A model generated the notes under the pieces. The model made no database searches, was not told where the DNA came from, and worked only from the letters and a program-made list of their open reading frames with translations. Positions 46,030-58,634 of a DNA stretch of 64,000 nt are shown one piece after another. The first letter of the stretch is position 1; each line of letters starts with the position of its first letter. Position numbers and translations under genes: made by a program. Location of the stretch: NCBI GenBank assembly GCA_034359265.1, contig CP136890.1, forward strand, positions 26,888,501 to 26,952,500. Direction: 5' to 3'. Origin of the DNA: Canna indica (lineage: Eukaryota; Streptophyta; Magnoliopsida; Zingiberales; Cannaceae).

Positions 46030-49000
46030 AGTTCTAGGGTAGGCCCAGCCCGGGCCTGAGCCCGCCCCCTTCAGGCTCGAGTCGGCCAAAAAATTTTAAA
46101 GTGTTAAAATTTAAATTTGAAATTTAAAGGCTAGGCATGAGTTTCAAACCTCATATCTCTAATTTTATTTGAGATAGTTTAACCATTGTACTAAGCTTTA
46201 TTATCTATTTTCTAACACATTTTTTATATGTAAAGTAGTACAAATTAATAAAAAGATTTTTAAAAAATCAAATTATAATTAAATTTTTATTTATCTTGAA
46301 TACAAAAATATTCATGAAATGATAAAATATTTTTTTTAATATTATAATAGACCGCACCTTAAAATGTTGCCTACATACCTTCTATAGTTGAACTTGTACT
46401 CTCCAATAATTAAACTATAGAAGGATCAGGTCTATGTAGTTCTTTTTACATTTTTAATCACCCGTAGTCCCCGATGATTTAACTTGTACTTAGACCAGCA
46501 GCATCAACTTCGCTTGTTTGAGCTTCCTCCTCTCCCGATGATAGTAACGTATCGTCCCTTATCTTGCAATCTATCTTCAACATTCAACCAGTCTTTTAAG
46601 GAAATACACATTTCAACCGTTTCTGCACTCATTCGGCTCCTTCTTTCGTCGAGAATTCTATTTCTTGCACTAAAACAATACTCGAAAGCTACTGTAGACG
46701 TAAGAACAGTTAGTATATCACGTGTCATGATGAAAACAATATGATACACATTTTCTTATTTTTTTCACTATGCTAAAATCTCATTATCATCTATTTTTTC
46801 AAAATGATTATGATCTAGAAAAAAGAGTCAATTCATAGAAATTAGTATATTTAATTTTTTCTATCCTACGATCAAGTTGAGAATTAATACTATTTCCACT
46901 ATCATCTCTTAATCTAGAAGAAAAAGATGTTGGCTTATTTATAATTGTATCACCAATTTTTGAAGCGTAAAATACAAACATGGAATTCAATAAATTCTAA
47001 TTTCTATTTTTCTTTTCTTTAACATTATTTAATTTCATATTATTATAATAATCTTCTAACAACATATTTAAACCATCAATTTTCATTCTAGTGTCTAAAC
47101 ATATTACTAAATAAAATAAACTAGGTATATCTGACAAATACTTTTTAAATTTAGATTTCATTAAAGAAATAATTTGTGCAAATAAAGGATGATGTCTATG
47201 TGAAGAAAATATTTCACTAATACGAACTATATGTGAAAGAGTTAAATTATATGTAGGATAATAAATACTGGAAAGTTGTTCGGTAGCTTTATTAAAAAGT
47301 TCTAAAATTTGAGTAATATGTTCAACAACTAACCAATCATTATCATTAATTGGATCATCAAGCATATTTTCATTGTAAAATATTATAAGGATCTCTTGGT
47401 ATTTTATAGTAGACCTAAGCATATGATATGTTGAATTCCATCTAGTAATAACATCACTATTAAAAAATTTAAATGATTTATTAAAAAATTGATATAATTT
47501 TTTAAATTCTTGTGTTCTTGCTTTTGAAGAATGCATATATCTAATAACATCTCTTATTTTTTCTACATGTATATTTACTAGTTTTAAATCATTTTGTACA
47601 CATAAATTAAGAACATGACAAACACAACGAACATGAAATAATTCACCTTCTAATACTGGCTTAAAAAATTATATAAGGGGAGGAATAACAGCATCATTAT
47701 TACTAGCATTATTAAAACTAATTGAATTTTTTAAATTATTTATATTATAGAAAGATGTTATAAATCTAATAGCAGGAAAAATGACAATAGAAGTGTGTGG
47801 ATATTCAAAAACTTTAAAACTAATTATTCTTTTTTATAAAATAAAATTTTCACCAATCCAATGTGCAGTAACACAAATGTAAGAATTAGTAGTACATTGA
47901 TTAGACCAAACATCATATGTTTTTGATTTATTATTTTGAAAATTATTTATTATATTTTCTCTATATATAAAAAATAATTTTAAAGTATCACTTTTTATTG
48001 TATTTCAAGTAATTTTTTTATATTTTGGTTGTAAAGTATTTTGAATTCAAGTATAAAATCTTAGTTGATCAACAAAACTAAAAGGAGATTCACTTTTAAC
48101 AATTAATTTTGCAAGTTCTCGACGTTGAAAATCATGATCATACGAAAAAGTTGTTAAACTAGAAGAAGATACATTAAGAATTTATTGAGCTTGTGTAACC
48201 TTAGCGTCATGACCCTTTGCATGACGTAAAAGATGACCAGTTCCTCCTGTTGTTGAAGCCGAAAGAATTTTTTGACATTTTTTGCATCGGGCTTTTGTTA
48301 TGGTGCCATCAGCTTCAATAATTTTTTCAAAATATTCTCATACCGCACTTCTTTTTCTACCTGATGGACATAAACTAATAAATGGACTTATCTGTATGTC
48401 TTGGTTTTGTTGAGTGGTAGGAGTACTAAGAGATATTTCTCATAATATATTTGATCTAGTTTATGGAGAATAACCTGAAAAATTTCTATCCGCCATTAGT
48501 AAAAAGTAAATATTAAAAGTATAAATATTATATTAATCAATGAAACAAATTTAAGAGATTAAAAAAATTGACATCAATCTTGAATCCTTCTTAAAAAGTT
48601 GTTTAGAATGATTGTAAATAAATTTAGATTGTTAAGAGTTGAGACTTGAGAGATGGTAATGAATATAGAAAAAATGAAGAAGATGATAGAATATTTATAT
48701 AAGATTTTAAATAATATAAATAATATAAATATTTTTAAATTAATCAGGTCTGGCCCGAGCCCTGGCTCGGGCCAAACCAAGTTTGGCGCTCGCCAGGCCT
48801 AGGTCAATGCGTGCTAGACCTGGCCAGACCTATGTCTGGCACTCTGGCCCAGGTCTGGCATGCGCCAGACCCAAGTCTGATGTGCGTCGCCCTTAGTCTG
48901 GCCAGGTCTGACGTGCATCAGACCTGGCTTTGACTGGGCCAGCACAGCACAGTGCGCGTGTGCCGTGCTCGGGCCAGTATGGTGCACGTGTCGTGCTCGG

Positions 49001-49250
49001 CCCGCGTGCCGTGCTTGGGCCAGCACGATGTGCGTGACGTGCTCGGCCCGAGTGTCGTGTTAAGCACGGCATGCCCGCGGGCCGTGCCTAGCACGTCCCG
49101 CGTGCCCAGGGCGCGAGCCCAGCCCGCCCCATGGGCACAAATGGGTCGTGCCCGCCCCGACCCAAAATTCTTCGGGTCGAGTCAGGCATGATCCAGAATC
49201 GGGTAGGGCCCGTGCCGCCTATGGGCGGGCCTGGCCCATTGCCACCTCTG
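45924..49250 (-). mobile_element. Complete-ended hAT transposon
   Basis: The ends TAGAGGTGACAATGGGCC (45924) and GGCCCATTGCCACCTCTG (to 49250) are inverted repeats with two or three changes. A perfect 8-bp duplication TAATTTAG flanks it (45916-45923, 49251-49258), the hAT hallmark. Both ends carry GC-rich arrays of CCGAGC/GCTCGGGCC and GTGCCGTGCTCGG repeats that are probably transposase-binding sites. The AT-rich middle encodes a decayed transposase on the minus strand. Confidence 0.92.
46500..48500 (-). pseudogene. hAT transposase (BED, RNase H-like core, dimerisation), decayed
   Basis: From 48497 the minus strand reads MADRNFSGYSP and then a BED zinc finger (about 48365-48220: ARCKKCQKIL, GTGHLLRHAKGHD). 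An RNase H-like region follows, with stops (about 48000-47650). A longer open part (47536-46997) contains SDVITRWNSTYHMLRSTIKY and NDNDWLVVEHITQILELFNK, standard for Ac/RICESLEEPER-type transposases. The C-terminus (46749-46504) has STVAFEYCFSARNRILDERR and AETVEMCISLKDWL, the hAT dimerisation domain. At least six stops or shifts are present, so the element can move only with an outside transposase. Confidence 0.88.
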
Positions 49251-49258
49251 TAATTTAG

Positions 49259-49985
49259 GGTGTATAATTTGTACTTCTTCTTCATTTCAACTTTGATTTC
49301 TAGTATAATTAGGATTTGACTTCAATCATACGTATCCTCGGTTTGTGCTAGGTCTATGTGTTTTTATGATATTGAAGCTAAGTTGTTAACTTCAAAAACC
49401 TAAAAAAATCCTAGAAAGAAATTTTGGAGATGTGTACATTGGAATGTACTATTGTCATTGTAAAGGTAGTATTGTGGATTTTAAATCTAAGTTGTCTTGT
49501 TCAATTCATACTCACTTGCCATTTTTTATAGGGCAAAGATGATTGTGGATATTTTGCTCGGCAATACTCTAAATTTTTAGAACGAGGAAAGAAAATTATA
49601 TGACATCAAACAAAGGATATTGAAGTTATTCAACAAAAGATCAACCTACTTGAAGAGAAGATCCACCTACTATAGCACAAATATGAGCATTTGAAATTGC
49701 ATAATAAGATAATAAAGATGTATATTTGGGTTATTATTTGTGTTTAGACGGTGTAAGTAATGATACTAAAACTAAATTATGTTGAAATGCACTAAAACTC
49801 CTTTTAGATGATGCAATAAATAATGCTAAATTGTGCATGAATCTATGTTTATCTTAAATTATATGTATGGATGTATGTTTAACTAAAATTTTGATGGGTT
49901 GATACTAAAATTGTGATGGATTGATACTAAAATTTTGTTGAAATGCAACTGAAAAATGTGAATTAGACTAGACTAGAATTATTGG
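49259..49985. other. Intergenic DNA with a possible gene remnant
   Basis: The plus-strand stretch 49540-49720 has a frame reading KDDCGYFARQYSKFLERGKK and a Leu/Lys-rich coiled-coil-like tail, interrupted by stops. This resembles GRF-type zinc-finger ORFs found near plant repeats, but the match is weak. The rest is AT-rich. Confidence 0.35.
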
Positions 49986-50348
49986 GAGACCCAACAACAC
50001 CACATCCTTGATTGCGAACTAGACTGCGCGACCCCATCATGGTGCTCCGCCCCAACTGCATCATTGAGTCAGGCTCGAACTAGGCTAAGTGAGTCTGCCC
50101 AGGGACCCCACCTGGCCACAGATATCTGCATCCTACCTTATTAGAAAATAAACATTCGTTATCTCCGGGATCGACCCCGACCTATTGGAGTCACCCTAAA
50201 TTGGGTGTCGAAGTGCCTTTTGTAGCCCCCCCCGGTCGGTGTTGAACGAGACAAAGAGAGACACCAAACTGGATCGGAAGACCATTGACTCTTAGGCAGG
50301 AACATCTGACGCACACCGTGGGACTAAGTAAAGCTTAACTCTCACACA

Positions 50349-50554
50349 ATGGTTAGAACATGGAGCCAAGCGACCGTCGCCGCACGCCAAAGGCAACAAC
50401 CTGACAACGGTGATCGACTGCAGCTTGGAGACGCTGAACAATGAGGAGCGACGCTCCGGTACCAACCCCCTTCCCCCTAAATAGCCCTGACAGTGGGTAA
50501 ATGAATTATAAGCACAAAACCAACAACTAGAAACACAAGTCAAGACACCAGCAC
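50349..50554 (+). pseudogene. Tat gag, 5' fragment
   Basis: An ATG at 50349 reads MVRTWSQATVAARQRQQPDN, then a stop after about 31 codons. Decayed frame continues to the insertion point of the Tekay element (NTSQDTST, resumed at 58635 as AQPQGQPP). This is the start of gag for the element continued at 58635. Confidence 0.6.
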
Positions 50555-53324
50555 AGTCACGCCCAAACTCAGGGTCACGTGACCGACCACGGTATACGTG
50601 CCTATACCTCGCAGCCTAAACCATACATATGATAACTCAACAAATAAACAATAGCGAAAAGAAATAACAAATTTCATTTCAAATGAAAAATAAACAAAAA
50701 TAGAGTTTATTACAAGTAGTTCAACTAAAACGCAAAATGCGGAAATAACAAATTAAGTTCAACATTTGAAAATTCCAAATATAATAAAGTCTAAAATAAA
50801 TGACATAAATGCCCTCAGGGGCTACAACTCCAAATCAAACCAAAAAGTGCATGACCACTACAAAAAGACTCAACTACGACCCTAACTAGGATTGCTATGA
50901 GATCATGCGGCTCCTCTGCCCTCCAACGGCGCCAAATGCATCCAACCCACCTCACCGATCAGGCTCTGCAAAATAAAAAATCAAACGACAGCGGGTGAGT
51001 TCAAAGAACTCAGCGAGCGGTTCTACCAATCCTCACAAATAAATATCACAGAGATAACGAGAATGAAAATCTATCTCTACAGTAGGTAAAGTCACGAATG
51101 TGTGACTAGCTAATAGGCCAACGGGCCACACATGCCTAAGGCATCTAACCCTCCAAGAGTGGAGAAAATCAGGCCAAAGCCTACCATGCCCAAAGGCAAC
51201 AACACATACTAGGATAATCGAGAAGGCCCTCTGAACTTATCCTAGTATAAGGAAACTCGGGAGCAATCGGGAAATGCCCTCTAAACTTGCTCCGCGAGAT
51301 GTGATATCACAAGAGTAATCGGGCAGGCCCTCCGAACTAACTCTTTTAAGACATCACAAGAATAATCGGGAAAGACCCTCTGAACGTATTTCTCTTTAAA
51401 TATAAATCACCTTGGGGATAATCGGGTAGACCCTCCGAACTTATCCCACGAGGCCAAACTGGAACAATCGGGAAAGGCCCTCCGAACATATTCCACAGGT
51501 TGGGAATTTGTTGTCCAACCTTCCGGGCTTAGCCCACAATCCGACTCCTAATCGAGCCGCTCTACCATTCGTAAGGATATGACACATCATGACCTAAGTC
51601 AAGACTTTCCTATGGTGTCCTAGGGGTGTCCTCGGAAGCGTTTCAACACTCCACACTCGACCCTTATCTCTTAGACCCGTAATGTCATGAACCTGTGTGG
51701 TTTTATTTCATGCATACTTTATAAGTTGGTTCATAACAGATTATGCTCACCCTTAACCCAATTTTAATTATGCAATTAAAATTTAGATAACTAAGATTAG
51801 GGTTTTGTTTTAGCTTACTGTTCTGTCATGTACTGATGTATCTAACCCGAATCTAGTCTCCAAAGTGTGTCCTATGTTTCAAAACTATATTTTTTGATCG
51901 AAATGATAGGTTAAACGACCATATTCACAGAAATACACACATCACAGCAAGCAATCTAAAAATAGTACAGATTCATCATCTCAGCATAAAATTTCAGCAA
52001 TATACAATTTTCAGCATAACATGAAATTAAATCCGAAAATTAATAGATATTAACTCCTTAATTGCCATTAGGACAGAATACTAATCTCGAGACTAATTTC
52101 ACAGAATTCATGTTTTTTAATCAAGATTAAAAAGAATCTGCAACACTTTAATCAAGAAACAATATCAAGATTAAGAATCCTCCCTTCTCAAGAATCCCCA
52201 TGGCATAAATTACAAGATCTTGATCCTAATCACGATTTCTACCCAAAAATCACAGATTTTATCCTAAGCATGCAATTCATAAATCAAGAACCCAAATTAG
52301 GTAAAGAGATCAAGATTTACACATCAAGGAGACAAGAAGGCTCATTTGGGTTTTTCATCGAACACCTTGAGGGCGAGCCCGTTTTCCCCCTTGGCTGGGG
52401 ACCCCTAGGTTTATCCTAGGGTTGCTGAGCCCCTTAGGGGAGAGGTTAGGGCCTCCTCAAGCACAAACTACAAGAAATCACGGCAAGAACTCGAAAGAAC
52501 GTCGAAACAATTCAAGAATGAAACAAGAAACGCCAAGAACGGCTTCAATAATTCGAAGCAAACCCAAAAGAGAGAGGGTAAACCACTCACCTAATTTGAA
52601 AAGAGGATTGAAGAAGAAAATCCAACCGACAACCTTCAATTTCGGCTCCAAAATCCGACGGCTCAACCTCCAAAGAAGAAGGAGCAGTCGGTGGCTCCTC
52701 CCAAGCCGCTGGCTCCAAGGGGAAGGGAAGAAGCAAAAGGGGCGGCGGCTCGGATCAGGGCGGCGGCTCCCTCGACTCGGCTCCACAGGGAAGAGAAGAG
52801 GAAGAGGAGAAGGGAAGGCTGGCGACGGCTCGGCTTTGGGTGGCGACGACTCGAAGGGGAAAGAGAGAAGGGGGCCAGGTGCTGGCTTGGCTGGCGGCTG
52901 GCGACTGGCTCCCTCTCTTCAAAACTTTGGGTGGCTCCAAAAATAGGAGCTACAAGCCAATGGGAGGGGGTTTTATACTCCCTCCTCAACCTTAATTTCT
53001 CTAAGCTCTTTATCCAACCCACATCCACCTTAAGCCGAACCCGAACCCGCTAACTTAAATTAACTTAATTAAACTTATCTTAATCCTAAAATAAATCATA
53101 AGCAATTAAATAGGCACATAAACATAATTAAATAATTATGCATACACAACATCAAATTGAATAATTTTAACTACTTAAGCCTAATAATTTTATATACTAG
53201 TTACCCTGAGCTCGCAAGCTCGCACCGGACCATGAGTCGACTCGGCTCGACCTCGAGCTAGTCCTCTAGGCTGGCAACAACAACATAAGAGGAAAAATAA
53301 AATTAAAATATCTAGGATATTACA
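50555..53324 (-). repeat. Tekay 3' LTR
   Basis: A 2770-bp LTR. It contains the hairpin array (51208-51494), AG-rich and GGCGGCTCC-rich stretches at about 52680-52910 that mimic open frames in several phases, and a GTTGGGTT/CCAACC hairpin near 51497-51520. Frames in the GA/GC-rich part are not genes: they lie inside an LTR and change frame between the two copies. Confidence 0.9.
51208..51494. other. Array of six covarying hairpins in the 3' LTR
   Basis: Six units start at 51211, 51260, 51312, 51359, 51415 and 51461. In each, a 7-10 bp stem encloses a near-constant segment (TCGGGAAGGCCCTCCGAAC). Stem left arms are AGGATAA, GGAGCAA, AGAGTAA, AGAATAA, GGGATAA and GGAACAA. Units 1, 2 and 5 are perfectly paired here (unit 1 over 10 bp, ACTAGGATAA with TTATCCTAGT). 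Units 3, 4 and 6 are damaged here but perfect in the other LTR. The constant part adds its own inner pair TCGG/CCGA. Function is unknown. Confidence 0.8.
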
Positions 53325-55895
53325 ATTCTTCCTTCTTAAAGAAAATTCGTCCTTGAATTTCGGAAGAGGAAATTAAGGACTTGCCAAATTATCAAACAAT
53401 GAATGATAACGCTCCCTCATATCCTGCTCCACCTCCCAGGTGGTCTCCTGGCCGGAATGATGCTCCCATCTGACCTTAATCAAGGGGGTCTCCTTGGACC
53501 TCAACTTTTGGATCTGTCGGTCTAGCACCTCAACTGGCCGCTCCTCATAAGAGACTACTGAATCCATCTCCACTGCGGTAGGCTCGATTACATGGGACTC
53601 ATCCCGAATGTACTTCTTCAGCATAGACACATGGAAGACTAGATGTACTCAGTCCATACTAGGAGGTAAGGCCAACTCATAGGCCACAGCTCCCCTGCGC
53701 CTGAGAATAGTAAACGTCCCAATGAATCCCAAGGCGAAATACTGGGGCGAATGAAACCCAAGTCAAACAGCTCCTGCAATTGGGACTTCAACTCCCTCAA
53801 CTCAGCTGGTGCCATCCGATACGGTGGAGTGGAGATCGGCTTCACCCATGGCTGTAAATCAATACAAAATTCGGTCTTCCTCTTTGGAGGTAACCCTAGC
53901 AACTCATCTGGAAATACATCAGAGAACCTGTATACCACAAGTGTCCCTCGATGTCCCTGGCCGCATCTCTGCCTTCCTCTGCCACTGACACAAAGGCAAA
54001 AAAGGATCGACATCCGCCAAAAAGTAACTTTCGGACCTTAAGAGCTGAGATTGCCATCAACGGCTCACCCCTTCCCTCACACTAGAAGGTAAACTAGGGT
54101 AATCCGGGCTTACTGAAGGTCACAGTCTTAGCCCTGTAATCTACTGAGGTGAAATGGTCCGCCAACCAGTCCATACCCAAGATCACATCAAGCTCCAACA
54201 TCGGCAGGAGGGTCAAATCGGCCATCAGCACATGCCCACAAATGATAACCTCGCAGCCTCGAAAAGACTGTCTCTGTCATCATAGAAACACCCGTAGGTG
54301 TAGACACCACAAGGGGCAAATCAAGCACAGAAGGTACCCCTACCAACTTAGCAGCAAACAAAGCAGACACAAAAGAGTGCGTAGCACCCGGATCAAATAA
54401 GGCATAAGCAATAGCGGAACCAACAACAATGTTACCTGACACTACTGCCCTAGACGCATCGGCGCCCTCCTGGTTCATAGCAAACACCTGTGCAATGGGC
54501 CTCTCTGAACCACCAGCTCGCTGGCCTCCTTCATGAGTCTGACATCTCTAAGCTACAGAACCCACTGACATCAGAGCTTTTCCTCTGATCAGGCTGCTGA
54601 CTACCCTTGCTAGGGCAATCCTTTTTGCAGTGCCCGGCCTGCCCACAACTGAAACACACCTCCGGTCGTCCCCAACAAGCCCCCCAGTGCCTCATGTGAC
54701 ATCGATTACACTGTTGTGGCCCATATCTCCACTGTGAACCTCTAGATAACGCTCCTGGTCCTAGACCCCTGGAACTGTTATGACCTCCGCCCTGCGGCGG
54801 ATCCGCTGCTCTGGGAGTACCCTCAGAATGAGCTAGTCGATCCCCTGAATGCTGGGGCTGAAACTTCTTCTTTTGAGGTCCATCATGCCTGTTTGTCAGT
54901 ACCAGTGTCTCCTTCCGGAGCACCTTGTCAATGACCCGGGCAAATGAAGTATCCTCCGTGTAATGGATCAGTTTGGCAATCTGCGGCCACAACCCCTCAA
55001 CAAACCTCTTGACCCTGACGGTCTCTGTGGCTATTAAGGTGGGATGGTACTTCGAGAGTCGTGTGAACTCCATCTCATAATTTGTCACTGACATGCTACC
55101 CGTCTAATGCAGTAGCTCGAACTCCTTCGCCCGCCTATCCGAGACGCTCATTAACAGGTACTTCTCTATCATAGCAGCACCAAACTCCTCCCAAGTAGGG
55201 GGCGGTGCATCTGTTGCTCGGCGGTCCCTCCAGGTATTGAGCCAATCATTAGCTGATCCTCTCAGCTATAACCTGATCAGTTGAGCAATCGTCTCAGAAG
55301 AACAAACCAAGCTCCATGCATAGCTCATAGCAATCTCCTAGGAAACTGGTGACCTCCACCCGCTGATTTGTCCCTGTATACTCCGGTGGCCCGAATGCAA
55401 CAAAATATGCATAAGAAGGTGCTCTGGGGGCTCTGACCACTGGTGCCACTGGCTGAACCACCTATGGTACTGCGGGTGCTGCTGGTACTGGTGGTAGTTG
55501 CTGCCTCAGCTCCTGCTCTTTACGGAATGCCTTTGTCAGCTCAGCCACTCGGGCCTGCAATTGCACAACCATGGGATCCTGTCCCATCTCCTCCCGGGCC
55601 TGCGGTGGTCTCCCACGACCCCGGCCTCTGCGCTCAGTGGAGTTGCTATCACTACCGCTCATTGCGGCATCAAAGGCCTCCATTGATTTGGAAACACCAT
55701 AAAAGAAATAATTCATAATTAAGCAATTGAATTCACCCAACATTTTGCAAACTTAACCACAAGTCGTGCTGAGGTGCAGACTTAGCCCATTGATCTCATA
55801 GCATACCCCTACCGTGTACTGACACGCTAGCAATGTCCTATACGGTGACAACTCTAGGTCGTAGTCAGACCGAACCATATGCTCCGATACCACAT
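53325..55895 (-). pseudogene. Tekay internal region: gag, protease, RT start, chromodomain
   Basis: Gag starts at 55683 (MEAFDAAMSGSDSNSTERRG, then a basic RGRGRGRPP stretch). It goes through a stop-ridden middle, and 55094-54531 holds NYEMEFTRLSKYHPTLI and the CCHC knuckle CFSCGQAGHCKKDC. Protease: ALFDPGATHSFVSALF (about 54400), with Pro where Ser or Thr is usual (D-P-G for D-S/T-G). RT begins ([33 protein letters not shown]) and stops at about 53740. There it jumps straight into the integrase tail ([33 protein letters not shown]) and the chromodomain (LIKVRWEHHSGQETTWEVEQ). RT catalytic core, RNase H and integrase core are deleted. Confidence 0.88.
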
Positions 55896-58634
55896 TGTCA
55901 CGCCCCAACTCTGGGTCACGTGATCGGTCAGGATATACGTGCCTATACCCCGCAGCTTAAACCATGCAAATGACAACTCAGCAAATAAACAATAGCGAAA
56001 AGAAATAACAAGTTTTATTTCAAATGAAAAGCAAATCAAAATAGAGTTTATTACAAGTAGTTCAACTGAAACGCAAAATACGAAAATAACAAATTAAGTT
56101 CAACATTTGAAAAGTTCAGATATAATAAAATCTGAAATAAATGACATAAATGCCCTCAGGGGCTACAACTCCAAATCAAACCAAAAAGTGCATGACCATT
56201 ACCAAAAGACTCGACTATGACCATAACTAGGACTGCTATGAGATCATGCGGCTCCTCTGCCCTCCAGCGGCGCCAAGTGCATCCAACCCACCTCACCGGT
56301 CACGCTCTGCAAAATAAAAAAATCAAATGGCAACATGTGAGTTCAAAGAACTCAGCGAGCGATTCTACCAACCCTCACAAATAAATATCACAGAGATAAC
56401 GAGAATGAAAATCTATCTCTACAGAAGGTAAAGTCACGAAGGTGTGACTAGCTAACATGCCAACAGGCCACACATGCCTCAATGGATCTAACCCTCCAAG
56501 AGTGGAGAACATCAGGTCGAAGCCTACCATGCCCGAAGGCAACAACACATACTAGGATAATCGGGAAGGCCCTCCGAACTTATCATAGTATAAGGAAACT
56601 CGGGAGCAATCGGGAAAGACCCTCCGAACTTGCTCTGCGAGACGTGATATCACAAGAGTAATTGGGCAGACCCTCCGAACTTACTCTTTTAAGACATCAC
56701 AGGAATAATCGGGAAAGGCCCTCTGAACTTATTCCTCTTTAAATATAAATCACCTCGGGGATAATCGGGTAGACCCTCCGAACTTATCTCACGAGGCCAA
56801 ACTGGAACAATTAAGAAAAGCCCTCCGAACTTGTTCCACATGTTGGGAATTTATCGTCCAACCTTCCGAGCTTTGCCCGCAATTTGGCTCCTAATCGAGC
56901 TGCTCCGCCATTTGTAAGGATATGACGCATCATGACCTAAGTCAAGACTCTTCTACGGTGTCCTAGGGGTGTCCTTATTAGGAAGCGTTTCAACACTCTA
57001 CACTGACCCCTATCTCTTAGACCCGTAATGTCATGAACCTGTGTGGTTTTATTTCATGCATACTTTATAAGTTGGTTCATAACATATTATGTTCACCCTT
57101 AACTCAATTTTAATTATGCAATTAAAATTTAGATCACCAAGATTAGGGTTTTATTTTAGCTTATTGTTCTGCAATGTACTGATGTATCTAACCCGAATCT
57201 AGTCTCCAAAGTGTGTCCTATGTTTCAAAACTATATTTTCTGGTCGAAACGATAGGTTAAACGACTATATTTACAGAAATACACACATCACAACAAGCAA
57301 TCTAAAAACAGCACAGATTCACCATCTCGGCATAAAATTCCAGCAACATACAATTTTCAGCATAACATGAAATTAAATACAAAAATTAATAGAAATTAAC
57401 TCCTTAATTGTCATTAGGACAGAATACTAATCTCGAGATTAATTTCACAGAATTCATGTTTTTTAATCAAGATTAAAAAGAATATGCAACACTTTAATCA
57501 AGAAATAATATCAAGATTAATAATCCCCTCTTCTCAAGAATTCCGATGGCATAAATTACAAGATCTTGATCCTAATCATAATTTCTACCCAAAAATCATA
57601 GATTTAATCCTAAGCATGCAATCTACAAATCAAGAACTCAAATTAGGTAAAGAGATCAAGATTTACACATCAAGAAGGCTTTTCATCGAATACCTTGAGG
57701 GCAACCCCGATTTCCCCATTTGCCGAGTACCCCTAGGTTTACCCTAGGGCTGCCGAGTCCCTTAGGGGAGAGGTTAGGGCCTCCTCAAGCATAAACTACA
57801 AGAAATCACAGCAAGAACTCGAAAGAACGTCGAAATAATTCAAGAATGAAACAAGAAACACCAAGCCGCCAAGAACGGCTTCAAGAATTCGAAGAAAATC
57901 CGAAAGAGAGAGGGTAAACCACTCACCTAATTTGGAAAGAGGATTAGAGAAGAAAATCCAATTGACGGCCTTCGATTTCGGCTCTGAAATCCAGTGGCTC
58001 AACCCCCAAAGAAGAAGGGGTAGGTGGCGGCTCCTCCCAAGTTGTTGGCTCCGAGGGGAAGGGAAGAGGCAAGAGGGGCGGCGACTCCCTCGGCTTAGCT
58101 CCATAGGGAAGAGAAGAGGAAGAGGAGAAGGGAAGGCTGGCGGCGGCTCGGCTTTGGGTGGCTGTGGCTCCAAGGGGAAAGAGAGAAGGGGGCCGACTGC
58201 TGGTTTGGCTGGCGGCTGGCTCCCTCTCTTCAAAACTTTGGGTGGCTCCCAAAATAGGAGCCACAAGCCAATGGGAGAGGGTTTTATACTTCCTCCTCAA
58301 CCCTAACCCTTCTAAATCTTTTATCCAACCCGCATCCACCTTAAGCCGAATCCAAACCCGCTAACTTAAATTAACTTAATTAAACTTATTCTAATCCTAA
58401 AATAAATCATAAGCAATTAAATAGGCACATAAACATAATTAAATAATTATGCATACACAACATCAAATTGAATAATTTTAACTACTCAAGCCTAATAATT
58501 TCATATACTACTTACCCGAGCACGCAAGCTCGCACCGGACCATGAGTCAACTCGGCTCGACCTCGAGCTAGTCTGCTAGATTGGCAACACAAACATAAGA
58601 GGAAAAATAAAATTAAAATATCTAGGATATTACA
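55896..58634 (-). repeat. Tekay 5' LTR
   Basis: A 2739-bp partner of 50555-53324. Differences include a CTTATTAG-type insert near 56980 and a shorter GA-rich part around 58070. The hairpin array is at 56551-56838. Confidence 0.9.
56551..56838. other. Array of six covarying hairpins in the 5' LTR
   Basis: Same six units as at 51208-51494. Here units 3 (AAGAGTAA/TTACTCTT), 4 (AGGAATAA/TTATTCCT) and 6 (TGGAACAA/TTGTTCCA) pair perfectly over 8 bp. Units 2 and 5 each contain one change giving a G-T (wobble) pair, and unit 1 one mismatch. Every unit is therefore perfect in at least one LTR. Confidence 0.8.

Larger units (their letters stand above)
50555..58634 (-). mobile_element. Tekay/Del-like chromovirus with 2.75-kb LTRs, pol core deleted
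   Basis: LTRs at 50555-53324 and 55896-58634 are clearly the same sequence with scattered changes and small indels, so the insertion is not recent. The element-strand LTR starts TGTAATATCC and ends GGGGCGTGACA. Next to the 5' LTR is the PBS TGGTATCGGAGC (55891-55880); a PPT AAGAAGGAAGAA lies beside 53324. Flanks AGCAC (50550-50554) and AGCGC (58635-58639) look like a 5-bp target duplication with one change. Very long LTRs, the CCHC gag and a true chromodomain after integrase fit the Tekay (Del) lineage. Confidence 0.9.

Noticed and set aside
51181..51560. Regularly spaced repeats resembling a CRISPR array
   Set aside because: Repeats vary at the stems in a paired manner and spacers are not unique; it lies in both LTRs of a plant retrotransposon. 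It is a hairpin array, not CRISPR.
52422..53053. Several overlapping open frames of 100-170 codons on both strands, rich in Arg, Gly, Ser
   Set aside because: They lie inside the Tekay LTR in a GA/GGC-rich stretch. The matching part of the other LTR (57800-58340) changes frame and length, so there is no protein selection.
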